64,000 nucleotides of DNA. Source: Bradyrhizobium arachidis. GTDB lineage: Bacteria; Pseudomonadota; Alphaproteobacteria; Rhizobiales; Xanthobacteraceae. Below the pieces are notes generated by a model. That model saw only the letters and a list, made by a program, of their open reading frames with translations. It made no database searches and was not told where the DNA came from. The stretch covers positions 4,216,001 to 4,280,000 of the forward strand of contig NZ_CP077970.1 in NCBI RefSeq assembly GCF_024758505.1. Direction: 5' to 3'. The position numbers and the translations under genes were made by a program. Positions 52,000 through 58,998 of the stretch are shown piece by piece (the first letter of the stretch is position 1; each line of letters begins with the position of its first letter).

Positions 52000-53021
52000 C
52001 CGAGTTGACCCACGGCCTGTTCGAGCAGGGTCCAGCCCTTGTCGCCGAACTTCTGACGCCAGTCCTTGTAGAAGCTGGTCTTGGCGAGGGATGCGCGGAA
52101 GGCAGCCTTGTCGACCTCGACGAACTGCAAGCCCTTGCCCGCAAGCTCGTCGCGCAGCGATTTCGAGAGTGCAGCAATGTCCGCACGCTCGGCGTCCGCC
52201 GCCTTGTTCAATTCGCGCGTGACGATCTCCTGAGCATCGGCCGGCAAGCGCTGGAAGGAGCGACGGTTGCCGAGGATGAGGTAGGCGTCCCAGACGTGGC
52301 TGGTGAGGCTGCAATATTTCTGCACCTCGTAGAGCTTCGCGGTCGCGATGATCGCCAGCGGATTCTCCTGTCCTTCGACGACCTTCGTCTGCAAGGCGGA
52401 ATAGACCTCATTGAAGTTGATCGGCGTCGGCCCGGCACCGAGGGCCTGGAACAGACCGGTGAGGATGGGCGCCGCCGGAACGCGCATCTTGAAGCCCTTC
52501 AGATCGTCCGGCGTCTTGATCTCGCGGGTCGACGAGGTGAGCTGCCGGAATCCGTTGTCCCATGACTTGCAGACCTGAAGGACACCGACGTTCTCGACCT
52601 CGGCCTTGACGAATTTTCCGAGATCGCCGTCCATTGCCTTCCAGACCTCGTCGTAGGAGGAGAAGGCAAAGCCGGTATTCACGATGCCGACGCCCGGGAC
52701 GAGCGTTGCGAGCACCGAGGAGCCGATGTTCAGATAGTCGACCGCGCCATTGCGGATCTGGCCGAGAAGGTCGGTGTCGGAGCCGAGCTGGTTGGCCGGG
52801 AACAGATTGATCTCGACACGCCCGCCGGTCGCTTCCTTGATGCGGTCGATCGCTTCACGTGCCCGCTTGTTGACGGGATGCGACGGGTCCTGTCCGGTCG
52901 CGAATTTGAGGGTGAATTCGGCCGCATCGCCGCGTCGCGAGAGGATGGCTACGAGCGGGATCGATGCACCTGCCGCCAGCACGACGCGTCGGCTCAGGCC
53001 CGTCTTGGATTGCTTGGTCAT
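51996..53021 (-). CDS. TRAP transporter substrate-binding protein (DctP)
   Basis: 341 residues from ATG 53021 with AAGGGAGA upstream. Twin-arginine signal LSRRVVLAAGASIPLVAILSRRGDAAE. DctP-fold: FTLKFATGQDPSHPVNKRAREAIDRIKEATGGRVEINLFPANQLGSDTDLLGQIRNGAVDYLNIG, and the conserved Arg and Asn regions SWDNGFRQLTSSTREIKTPDDLKGFKMRVPAAPI and VVEGQENPLAII. Closest in style to binders of C4-C6 sugar acids and keto acids. Ligand unknown. Confidence 0.92.
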   Translation of the reverse strand: MTKQSKTGLSRRVVLAAGASIPLVAILSRRGDAAEFTLKFATGQDPSHPVNKRAREAIDRIKEATGGRVEINLFPANQLGSDTDLLGQIRNGAVDYLNIGSSVLATLVPGVGIVNTGFAFSSYDEVWKAMDGDLGKFVKAEVENVGVLQVCKSWDNGFRQLTSSTREIKTPDDLKGFKMRVPAAPILTGLFQALGAGPTPINFNEVYSALQTKVVEGQENPLAIIATAKLYEVQKYCSLTSHVWDAYLILGNRRSFQRLPADAQEIVTRELNKAADAERADIAALSKSLRDELAGKGLQFVEVDKAAFRASLAKTSFYKDWRQKFGDKGWTLLEQAVGQLG

Positions 53022-53073
53022 TTCATTCTCCCTTGGATTTTTTGTTGGTGTCGGTTTTGTGAAGGCGGCTGGT

Positions 53074-54087
53074 TCACCGCCAACTTTTGACGGCAGCGCA
53101 TATCGCTTCCGTCGAGATGCCGTAGCGATCGTGCAATGTCGGCAGCGCTCCGGCGGCGAGGAACTCGTCGGGCAAGCCAATCTGCTGGAATGCGGGATGG
53201 ACGCGCGCACGCATCAGCGCACTCGCCACCGCTTCACCCAGCCCCCCGATCACGGTGTGGTTTTCGGCGACGACGACGAGGCGTCCGGCCTTGCGGCATG
53301 CCTCCACGATCGTTTCGGTATCGAGCGGCTTGATGGTCGGCACATGCAGTACCGCGGCCTGGATCTTGTCGGCCTCGAGACGCTTGGCAGCCTCCAACGC
53401 GCGCATCGTCAGCAGACCCGAGGAGACGAAGAGCACGTCCGCGCCGTCGCGCAGCAACTTGGCCTTGCCAAGCTCGAACTTGTAACCGTACTCGTCGAGC
53501 ACGAGCGGCACCTGTCCGCGCAACAGTCGCATGTAGACCGGACCCTGGTGGCTCGCCATCGCCGGCACGACCTGCTCGATCTCGTGCGCGTCGCACGGAT
53601 CGATCACCGTCATGTTCGGCATGGCGCGGAACAGCGCGAGATCTTCCGCCGCCTGATGGCTTGGTCCGTATCCCGACGTGAGGCCGGGCAGGGCGCATGC
53701 AATCTTGACGTTGCGGTCCTCCTCCGCGATCGTCTGGTGGATGAAGTCGTAGGCGCGGCGAGCCGCAAAGACGGCGTAGGTCGTGACGAACGGCGTAAAT
53801 CCTTCGGCCGCGATGCCCGATGCAGCGCCGAACAGGAGCTGCTCGGCCATGCCCATCTGATAGTAGCGGTCCGGGAATTCCTTCGCGAATACGTGGAGGT
53901 CGGTATACTTGCCGAGGTCGGCGGTCATGCCGACGATGTCGTGTCGTGTGCGTGCGAGCTCGACGAGTGCATTGCCGAACGGCGCCGGCTTTGTCCGCTG
54001 CCCTTCGGCGGCGATCGAGGCGATCATGGCCGAGGTCGTGAGGCGAGGCTTGGATGGCATGGTCGCGGTCCCAGTGGTCGCCTTCAC
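53074..54087 (-). CDS. Transketolase C-terminal subunit (split type)
   Basis: 337 residues from GTG 54087, which overlaps the stop of the N-terminal subunit (GTGA). Pyrimidine-binding domain with the cofactor-activating Glu in YYQMGMAEQLLFGAASGIAAEGFTPFVTTYAVFAARRAYDFIHQTIA, followed by the transketolase C domain (YMRLLRGQVPLVLDEYGYKF, DVLFVSSGLLTMRALEAAKRL, VVVAENHTVIGGLGEAVASAL). Works with the N-terminal subunit encoded upstream to make one active site. Confidence 0.92.
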   Translation of the reverse strand: MKATTGTATMPSKPRLTTSAMIASIAAEGQRTKPAPFGNALVELARTRHDIVGMTADLGKYTDLHVFAKEFPDRYYQMGMAEQLLFGAASGIAAEGFTPFVTTYAVFAARRAYDFIHQTIAEEDRNVKIACALPGLTSGYGPSHQAAEDLALFRAMPNMTVIDPCDAHEIEQVVPAMASHQGPVYMRLLRGQVPLVLDEYGYKFELGKAKLLRDGADVLFVSSGLLTMRALEAAKRLEADKIQAAVLHVPTIKPLDTETIVEACRKAGRLVVVAENHTVIGGLGEAVASALMRARVHPAFQQIGLPDEFLAAGALPTLHDRYGISTEAICAAVKSWR

Positions 54088-54932
54088 GCGCGCCTCCCTT
54101 CATCGAGAGCCTGCAGCGCCAGCTGCCACTCGTGCTGATCCACGCGCATGAAATGATTGCGCTCGCGGGCCTCCAGAAACGGCACGCCCTTGCCCATGAG
54201 AGTGTCCGCAATGATCATGCGCGGCTTCGCGCCCTCATGCTTCTTGGCGGCATCGAACGCGGCAACCACGGCATCGAGGTCATTGCCGTCGATGCGCTGC
54301 ACGAACCAGCCGAACGCCCGCACTTTTTCCGCGAGCGGCTCAAAACCCATCATCTGCGTGGAGGGCCCATCGGCCTGCTGGTTGTTGACGTCGACGATCG
54401 CAATGAGGTTGTCGAGCCCGTAATGCGCCGCCGACATCATTGCTTCCCATTTCGAGCCTTCGTCGAGCTCGCCATCGGAGAACAGCGTGTACACACGGCT
54501 TTCGGAGCCTTTGCGCTTCAAGCCGAGGCACATGCCGACGGCGATGCTCAGGCCAAGCCCCAGCGATCCTCCCGACATCTCCATGCCCGGCGTGTAGGAG
54601 GCCATTCCGGACATCGGAAGCCGGCTATCGTCGAACCCGTAGCTCTCAAGCTCCGCCTCGGGAATGATTCCAGCCTCGATCAACGCGGCATAGAGCGCGA
54701 TGGCATAGTGTCCGTTCGACAGCAGGAAGCGGTCGCGCCCCTCCCAGGTCGGCTCTTCCGGGCGGTAGCGCATCGCATGGAAGTAGGCGACGGCCAGCAC
54801 GTCGGCGATGTCGAGGGCCTGGGCGATGTAGCCCTGTCCCTGAACTTCACCCATTCGAAGCGCATTGCGGCGGACGCGATATGCGCGTTCCGCAAGCGTC
54901 GGCTCATTGGTTCGCAAGTTGGCTCCGGACAT
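54084..54932 (-). CDS. Transketolase N-terminal subunit (split type)
   Basis: 282 residues, GGAGGGG 9 bases before the ATG. Diphosphate-binding domain: RDRFLLSNGHYAIALYAALIEAGII, SLGLGLSIAVGMCLGLKRKG and the GDG-like motif in YTLFSDGELDEGSKWEAMMSAAHYGLDNLIAIVDVNNQQADGPS, where the first Gly is replaced by Ser as in many split enzymes. Together with the C-subunit it equals one transketolase. Split transketolases often serve catabolic pathways with unusual ketoses. Confidence 0.92.
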   Translation of the reverse strand: MSGANLRTNEPTLAERAYRVRRNALRMGEVQGQGYIAQALDIADVLAVAYFHAMRYRPEEPTWEGRDRFLLSNGHYAIALYAALIEAGIIPEAELESYGFDDSRLPMSGMASYTPGMEMSGGSLGLGLSIAVGMCLGLKRKGSESRVYTLFSDGELDEGSKWEAMMSAAHYGLDNLIAIVDVNNQQADGPSTQMMGFEPLAEKVRAFGWFVQRIDGNDLDAVVAAFDAAKKHEGAKPRMIIADTLMGKGVPFLEARERNHFMRVDQHEWQLALQALDEGRRA

Positions 54933-54952
54933 GGCTCGTCCCCTCCGCGTCG

Positions 54953-55702
54953 TCAGTGAATGTGCATTCCGCCGTTCACGTCGATCACGGCCCCGGTCGT
55001 GTAGGCCGCCAGTTCGGAAGCCAGAAACAGGAAGATGTTGGCGACGTCCTGCGGTCGGCCGAGGCGGGCGAGCGGGATGCCGGCGAGAATCTCCTTCTCC
55101 TTTTCAGGCGCGATCTTGCCGATGTTGATGTCGGTGACGATCAGGCCGGGCGTGACGCAATTGACGCGGATGTTGTCGGGGCCGAGTTCCCGGGCCATGG
55201 CCTTGGCGAGGCCAAGCACGCCGGCCTTGGCGGCCGAATAGTGCGCGCCGCCGAGAATGCCGCCGCCGCGTTGCGCGGAGACCGAGGACATGCAGGCGAT
55301 CGAGCCGGTCTTCCGCGCGCGCATGTGGGGCATGAGCGCCTGCGAAAGATAGAGCACGCCGCGCAGATTGACGTCCTGGATGCGGTCCCAGTCCTGAGCG
55401 GTGATATCCCAGACCTTCACGGGCTGGGTGACGCCGGCATTGTTGATGAGAATGTCGACCTGGCCGAAGGCCTTGAGCACGTCGGCCACCGCGCGTTCAC
55501 AGTCGGCCTTGTCCGTGACGTTGCAGGCGAGGCCGAGATGCTCCTTGCCGAGTTCGCTGGCCGCTCTGGCCGCGCCGGCGCCATCGAGATCGAGGATCGC
55601 GACGCGCGCGCCCTGGGCAGCGAACGTCTTTGCGGTGGCGAAGCCGATGCCGCGCGCACCGGCTGCTCCGGAAATGATCGCGGTTTTGCCGGCCAAAAGC
55701 AT
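54953..55702 (-). CDS. SDR family oxidoreductase
   Basis: 249 residues from ATG 55702, right after GGAGGGAAT. Classical SDR: NAD motif SGAAGARGIGFATAK, NNAGVTQPVKVWDI, Ser in MSSVSAQRGGG, catalytic YSAAK and terminal TGAVIDVNGGMHIH. First gene of the operon and next to the shared control region, so it likely acts on the imported compound, for instance turning a polyol or aldonate into the ketose used by a transketolase. Substrate unknown. Confidence 0.93.
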   Translation of the reverse strand: MLLAGKTAIISGAAGARGIGFATAKTFAAQGARVAILDLDGAGAARAASELGKEHLGLACNVTDKADCERAVADVLKAFGQVDILINNAGVTQPVKVWDITAQDWDRIQDVNLRGVLYLSQALMPHMRARKTGSIACMSSVSAQRGGGILGGAHYSAAKAGVLGLAKAMARELGPDNIRVNCVTPGLIVTDINIGKIAPEKEKEILAGIPLARLGRPQDVANIFLFLASELAAYTTGAVIDVNGGMHIH

Positions 55703-55784
55703 ATTCCCTCCGAGAAGTTTTGTTTCGATTGGCGGGGAATATGGTTGAGGCCAGAGACCACGAAAATACGCGAAATTTGCACTA

Positions 55785-55807
55785 ACAGGTGAATTGTGTT
55801 CACCTGT
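55785..55807. promoter_or_regulatory. Perfect operator-like palindrome
   Basis: ACAGGTGAA (55785-55793) and TTCACCTGT (55799-55807) are exact inverted copies with a 5-base spacer. The site ends 3 bases before the LysR ATG at 55811 and lies about 85 bases upstream of the SDR operon start. It is the only strong dyad in this divergent gap and fits a LysR autoregulatory site. Confidence 0.65.
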
Positions 55808-55810
55808 CGC

Positions 55811-56701
55811 ATGGCTCCGCTCCCCCTTCGCTCTCTTCGGGTTTTCGAGGCGGCCGCGCGCAGCGGATCGTTCCGCGCGGCTGCGAGCGAACTCGGGCTG
55901 ACGCCGAGCGCGGTCAGCCACGCGATCCGGGACTTCGAAGGACAGATCGGGACGACGCTGTTCGAACGTGACGGACGTCGAATGCTGGTCAATCAGGCTG
56001 GCGAAGAGCTGTTGCGGCGCGTGTCCGGCGCCTTTGACGAACTGAGGAATGGGCTTGAGGTTGCCAGCGCACGCTCATCCAATCTCTTGCGGATTCATTG
56101 TGCGCCGAGCCTGGCGGCGCAATGGCTGATGCCCCGGCTGCGTGGCCTGATCGAAAAGCATCCCGAGCTGGAAGTGAGGTTGGCGGCAGGAACCGACTAT
56201 CCCCATTTTCGCAATGACGAGTTCGACCTCGACATTTGCTATGGACCCCCGCGCCAGGAAGGCATGGCTGTCTTGCCGCTCGGCGAGGAAATCGTGCGTC
56301 CCTTGTGCGCCCCCTCGCTTGCCGGCGCCATTCGCGAACCGGCCGATCTGCTAAAGCTCTCGCTGATCGAAAGCGAGCAGAAGCGGGTTCGCTGGAATGC
56401 CTGGTTCGCGACAAACGGCCTTTCGGCGCCGAGCCCTGGCGGGTTTCGGTTCGATCGCAGCTTCATGGCAATTGCCGCGGCCGTCGATGGTCTCGGCGTG
56501 ACGCTGGAATCGACACGGCTGGCCGAGCGTGAACTTGCGAGCGGCAAATTGGTGGCGCCCCTGGCCGGCCGCGCGAGCGATCCGTCCTATGTTGGGCACT
56601 ATCTCGTCTGTCCGCCGCAAACCAAGCATCGGCGCTCGGTCCGCACCTTTACAAGATGGATCACAAAGGAACTGGGTTTGGCGGATGGTCAAAAGCGCTA
56701 G
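55811..56701 (+). CDS. LysR family regulator (GcvA-like)
   Basis: 296 residues from ATG 55811; a GTG at 55796 falls inside the palindrome. Helix-turn-helix LPLRSLRVFEAAARSGSFRAAASELGLTPSAVSHAIRDFEGQIGTTLFERDGRRMLVNQAGEELLRRV and a type-2 periplasmic-like effector domain (LRIHCAPSLAAQWLMPRLRGLIEKHPELEVRLAAGTDYPHFRNDEFDLDICYGPP), the GcvA/AmpR style. Faces the SDR-transketolase-TRAP operon and most likely controls it. Confidence 0.92.
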   Translation: MAPLPLRSLRVFEAAARSGSFRAAASELGLTPSAVSHAIRDFEGQIGTTLFERDGRRMLVNQAGEELLRRVSGAFDELRNGLEVASARSSNLLRIHCAPSLAAQWLMPRLRGLIEKHPELEVRLAAGTDYPHFRNDEFDLDICYGPPRQEGMAVLPLGEEIVRPLCAPSLAGAIREPADLLKLSLIESEQKRVRWNAWFATNGLSAPSPGGFRFDRSFMAIAAAVDGLGVTLESTRLAERELASGKLVAPLAGRASDPSYVGHYLVCPPQTKHRRSVRTFTRWITKELGLADGQKR

Positions 56702-56831
56702 AGCGTTCACAGCTTCCGCATGGCGCCCGTCGTTCGCGCGCTCTCGGCGCTCGCGCCGTGTCTCGCTCAAACTGGGGCCGTCGGGTTTTTAAAGGCAGCA
56801 GGTGGGCGCAGCCACGAGACGGGGCGGCGGT

Positions 56832-58646
56832 TCAACGCGTCCACCATCGGCTGAAGTAGAAATACAGCATTGCGCCGGCGATCACGGTGCCGCCAGGGAC
56901 GATTGCGAGCGCGAGCATCAACGCCAGCAGGATCACCAGCGCCGTGACGAACCACGGCGGCCTCTTTTTTGGTGCCGTCGCGGGAGCCGCTGGCGGGCCG
57001 GCAGCGCGCGTCGCGCCCGGCGGCGGTGGGGGAACATTGGGCACACCCCACGGGCTAGGCGCCGCGATGCGCGCTTGTGCTGCCTGCTTCTTTTCCTCCT
57101 GCCGCGCCAGCGCAACCAATACCGGGTCCGGCGGTGGCGGCAGCCGCTCTGCGGGATTCCATTGCCGGCCGGGTGGCGTCTGGCCGGCGGCTGCGGCCTT
57201 GCGGAATGCGGCGCGGGTCGGGCGCCGCGCCAAGCGGGTGGGCGCGTACCGTGCGGCAAGGCGCTGCGCTCGCTGTAGCAAAGGCGTGCCACTCTCCGGA
57301 TCGACCATCATGGCGAAATGGCCGAAGCCGAGCAGCGACCGGATCACGTCCTTGCCAGGGCCGAAGTGCTTGCCCGCCGGCCCGTGGCGCTCGACCTGCT
57401 GCAGCACGGCGCGGTAACGGCGCAGCAGGTCGCGCGGTACGGCCACGGCCTCGTTGACCGTGAGGCCGGTGACCTCCTGGCGCGTCGACCTGCGCATCAC
57501 GCGCGTCTTGTCCGGATGGACCTTGAACCCTTCGGCCTCGACAATGCTGTGCACTGCCTTGAGCAAGGTGCCGATCTTTTTCACCGCTTCGCCCGAGCCG
57601 GAGAAAGTCAAATCGTCGGCATAGCGGCTGTAGACGAAACCGAGCGTGCGGGCGAGCCCTGTGAGGCGTCGGTCGAGCCTGCGGCAGATCAGGTTGGTGA
57701 TCGCCGGGCTCGTCGGCGCGCCCTGCGGCAGCAGCCGCGGGCCGTCGGCGATGAAGTGGCGCTCGCCGTCGAGCGTCACTTCATCGACCATCGGCTCGGT
57801 GCACAACAGCGCGAGCGGAATCGCGACCGCTTCAGCATAGCCCAGCGCCTCGAACAGGCCCTTGACGCGGGCGTAATTCAGGGTCGGGAAGAAATCCTTG
57901 AGATCGAGATTGATCACCACGTCGCGGCCGACATGGTTGCGCGCATTGGTAAGGATGGAGCGCTGCGGCGCAAAGCCGTGCGCGGCATCATGGAGTGGCA
58001 TTCGCGCGAGGATGTTGTCGAGCACCCAATACTGCGCGCGCTTGAGGCGTGGCATCGGCGCCGAGATCAACCGCTCGCCGCCGCTCTTCTTAGGGATCGT
58101 GAAGCGCTGATAGTGATTGACCGACGCCACCTTTCTGTTGAAGGCGAGGAAGCGCAGCTCGCCCAGCGCTACGCCCATCGCGTCAGCCAGCGCCTTGGCG
58201 TCGGCGAGCGGGGGCAGGCCGTCGTGCAAGGGCGTGGTGGTCGTGCGGGTGTGAAGGCCACGCGAGACGTCCTCGCCGAGGTAGAGCACATCGCGCTTGC
58301 GTCGTTCGTGCCAGGCAAAAGCCCGCCCTTGTCGCGCCTCTGCGTTGCGACGCTTCGTCTCCTGACGCCGCGCCATCGCCTCGGCCTTGCGGCGCTTGTG
58401 CATTTCCTTCAGCGCCCGCTCGGGATCGCCGAGCGTGGCGTTCTGGCGCTGCAGTTCGGTGAGTTCGCGCATCGCTTCTGCACGGGCGCGGATCACGTCC
58501 GCGGCCGGCGCAGGCGCGTCTTCGCCGTCGGGCCAGAAACCGAGCCGGATCATCTCCTCGAGGATGACCTCGTCCTTCGACGACTGGCGGATGCGGTCGT
58601 AGAGTTCCTGACGCGTCAGCGTGCCGGGAGCAACGGTCTCGTTCAT
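56832..58646 (-). CDS. Retron reverse transcriptase with C-terminal membrane segment
   Basis: 604 residues. Residues about 50-110 are a charged, probably coiled-coil N-terminal extension. The reverse transcriptase core (about 160-420) has retron hallmarks: NARNH (234-238, the retron NAxxH), DLKDFFP (248-254), QGAPTSP (308-314), YADD (342-345) in YSRYADDLTFSG, and VTGLTVN at 392-398, the retron motif for recognising its own RNA. After it come a proline-rich linker (about 500-562, PPPPDP and VPPPPPG) and a hydrophobic C-terminus (565-598) that can form one or two membrane helices. Retron RTs are usually 300-400 residues, so both ends are extended. Its ncRNA lies 50 bases upstream. It would copy msd RNA into DNA linked to msr RNA. 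Confidence 0.93.
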   Translation of the reverse strand: MNETVAPGTLTRQELYDRIRQSSKDEVILEEMIRLGFWPDGEDAPAPAADVIRARAEAMRELTELQRQNATLGDPERALKEMHKRRKAEAMARRQETKRRNAEARQGRAFAWHERRKRDVLYLGEDVSRGLHTRTTTTPLHDGLPPLADAKALADAMGVALGELRFLAFNRKVASVNHYQRFTIPKKSGGERLISAPMPRLKRAQYWVLDNILARMPLHDAAHGFAPQRSILTNARNHVGRDVVINLDLKDFFPTLNYARVKGLFEALGYAEAVAIPLALLCTEPMVDEVTLDGERHFIADGPRLLPQGAPTSPAITNLICRRLDRRLTGLARTLGFVYSRYADDLTFSGSGEAVKKIGTLLKAVHSIVEAEGFKVHPDKTRVMRRSTRQEVTGLTVNEAVAVPRDLLRRYRAVLQQVERHGPAGKHFGPGKDVIRSLLGFGHFAMMVDPESGTPLLQRAQRLAARYAPTRLARRPTRAAFRKAAAAGQTPPGRQWNPAERLPPPPDPVLVALARQEEKKQAAQARIAAPSPWGVPNVPPPPPGATRAAGPPAAPATAPKKRPPWFVTALVILLALMLALAIVPGGTVIAGAMLYFYFSRWWTR

Positions 58647-58653
58647 GCGGCCG

Positions 58654-58672
58654 GCCCTCTGGTCAAGAGGGC
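58654..58672 (-). promoter_or_regulatory. Hairpin covering the reverse transcriptase ribosome-binding site
   Basis: Arms GCCCTCT and AGAGGGC are perfect over 7 bases with a 5-base loop. In the transcript the second arm is AGAGGGC, whose AGAGGG is the only good Shine-Dalgarno sequence, 7 bases before the ATG at 58646. Folding would hide it and lower translation unless opened. Confidence 0.55.
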
Positions 58673-58695
58673 GGCGGCTGTCTTGCTGAGGGAGA

Positions 58696-58931
58696 TCGGA
58701 AAGGGCGCAGGCCGGATTGCCTTCGTCTTATCCAAGAACTGGATCGATCCACTCGACGCCGGGGCGTCCACCCATACGCAATTGGGTTCAAGGAACCCAA
58801 TCTGCGATTGCGTATGGGTGGACTGCCCCGGCCCAGTGAAGATCGGGCCAGTGACGCGTGCATAGTCATGGTGCAAGGACGGCGATGCGCCGCCCGGGTT
58901 GCAAGGTCCTGACCAGCCTGCGCCCTTCCGA
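58696..58931 (-). ncRNA. Retron msr-msd RNA
   Basis: Direction is that of the reverse transcriptase. The 5' end TCGGAAGGGCGCAGGCTGG (58931-58913) pairs with the 3' segment CCGGCCTGCGCCCTTTCCGA (58715-58696) by about 19 base pairs, with one G-U and one bulged base: these are a1 and a2. Next comes an msr-like hairpin (58876-58910; AGGAC/GTCCT outside CGGCG/CGCCG), then GGCCC/GGGCC at 58830-58849. The msd is a 75-base hairpin at 58758-58832: 8 bp (GCCGGGGC/GCCCCGGC), one bulged T, a perfect 17 bp (58766-58782 with 58807-58823) and an inner 7-bp stem-loop (TTGGGTT/AACCCAA). The element starts about 67 bases after the SWIM gene stop. Exact RNA ends and the branching G are not fixed by sequence. 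Confidence 0.88.
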
Positions 58932-58998
58932 ATGCAGTGATACGCGAATTGTCGTCTCCGGTTCAAGCCGGGTCGGCGGATGGCGGCTTTCATGTCAC

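Noticed and set aside
56832..58646. Reverse transcriptase as a group II intron or diversity-generating retroelement
   Set aside because: There is no maturase/endonuclease domain or intron domain V-like RNA, no variable-repeat/template-repeat pair, and the NAxxH and VTG motifs plus the a1/a2 RNA point to a retron.
58830..58849. GGCCC/GGGCC hairpin as a terminator of the SWIM gene
   Set aside because: It lies inside the a1/a2 enclosed RNA, has no T-run and is better explained as an msr stem.
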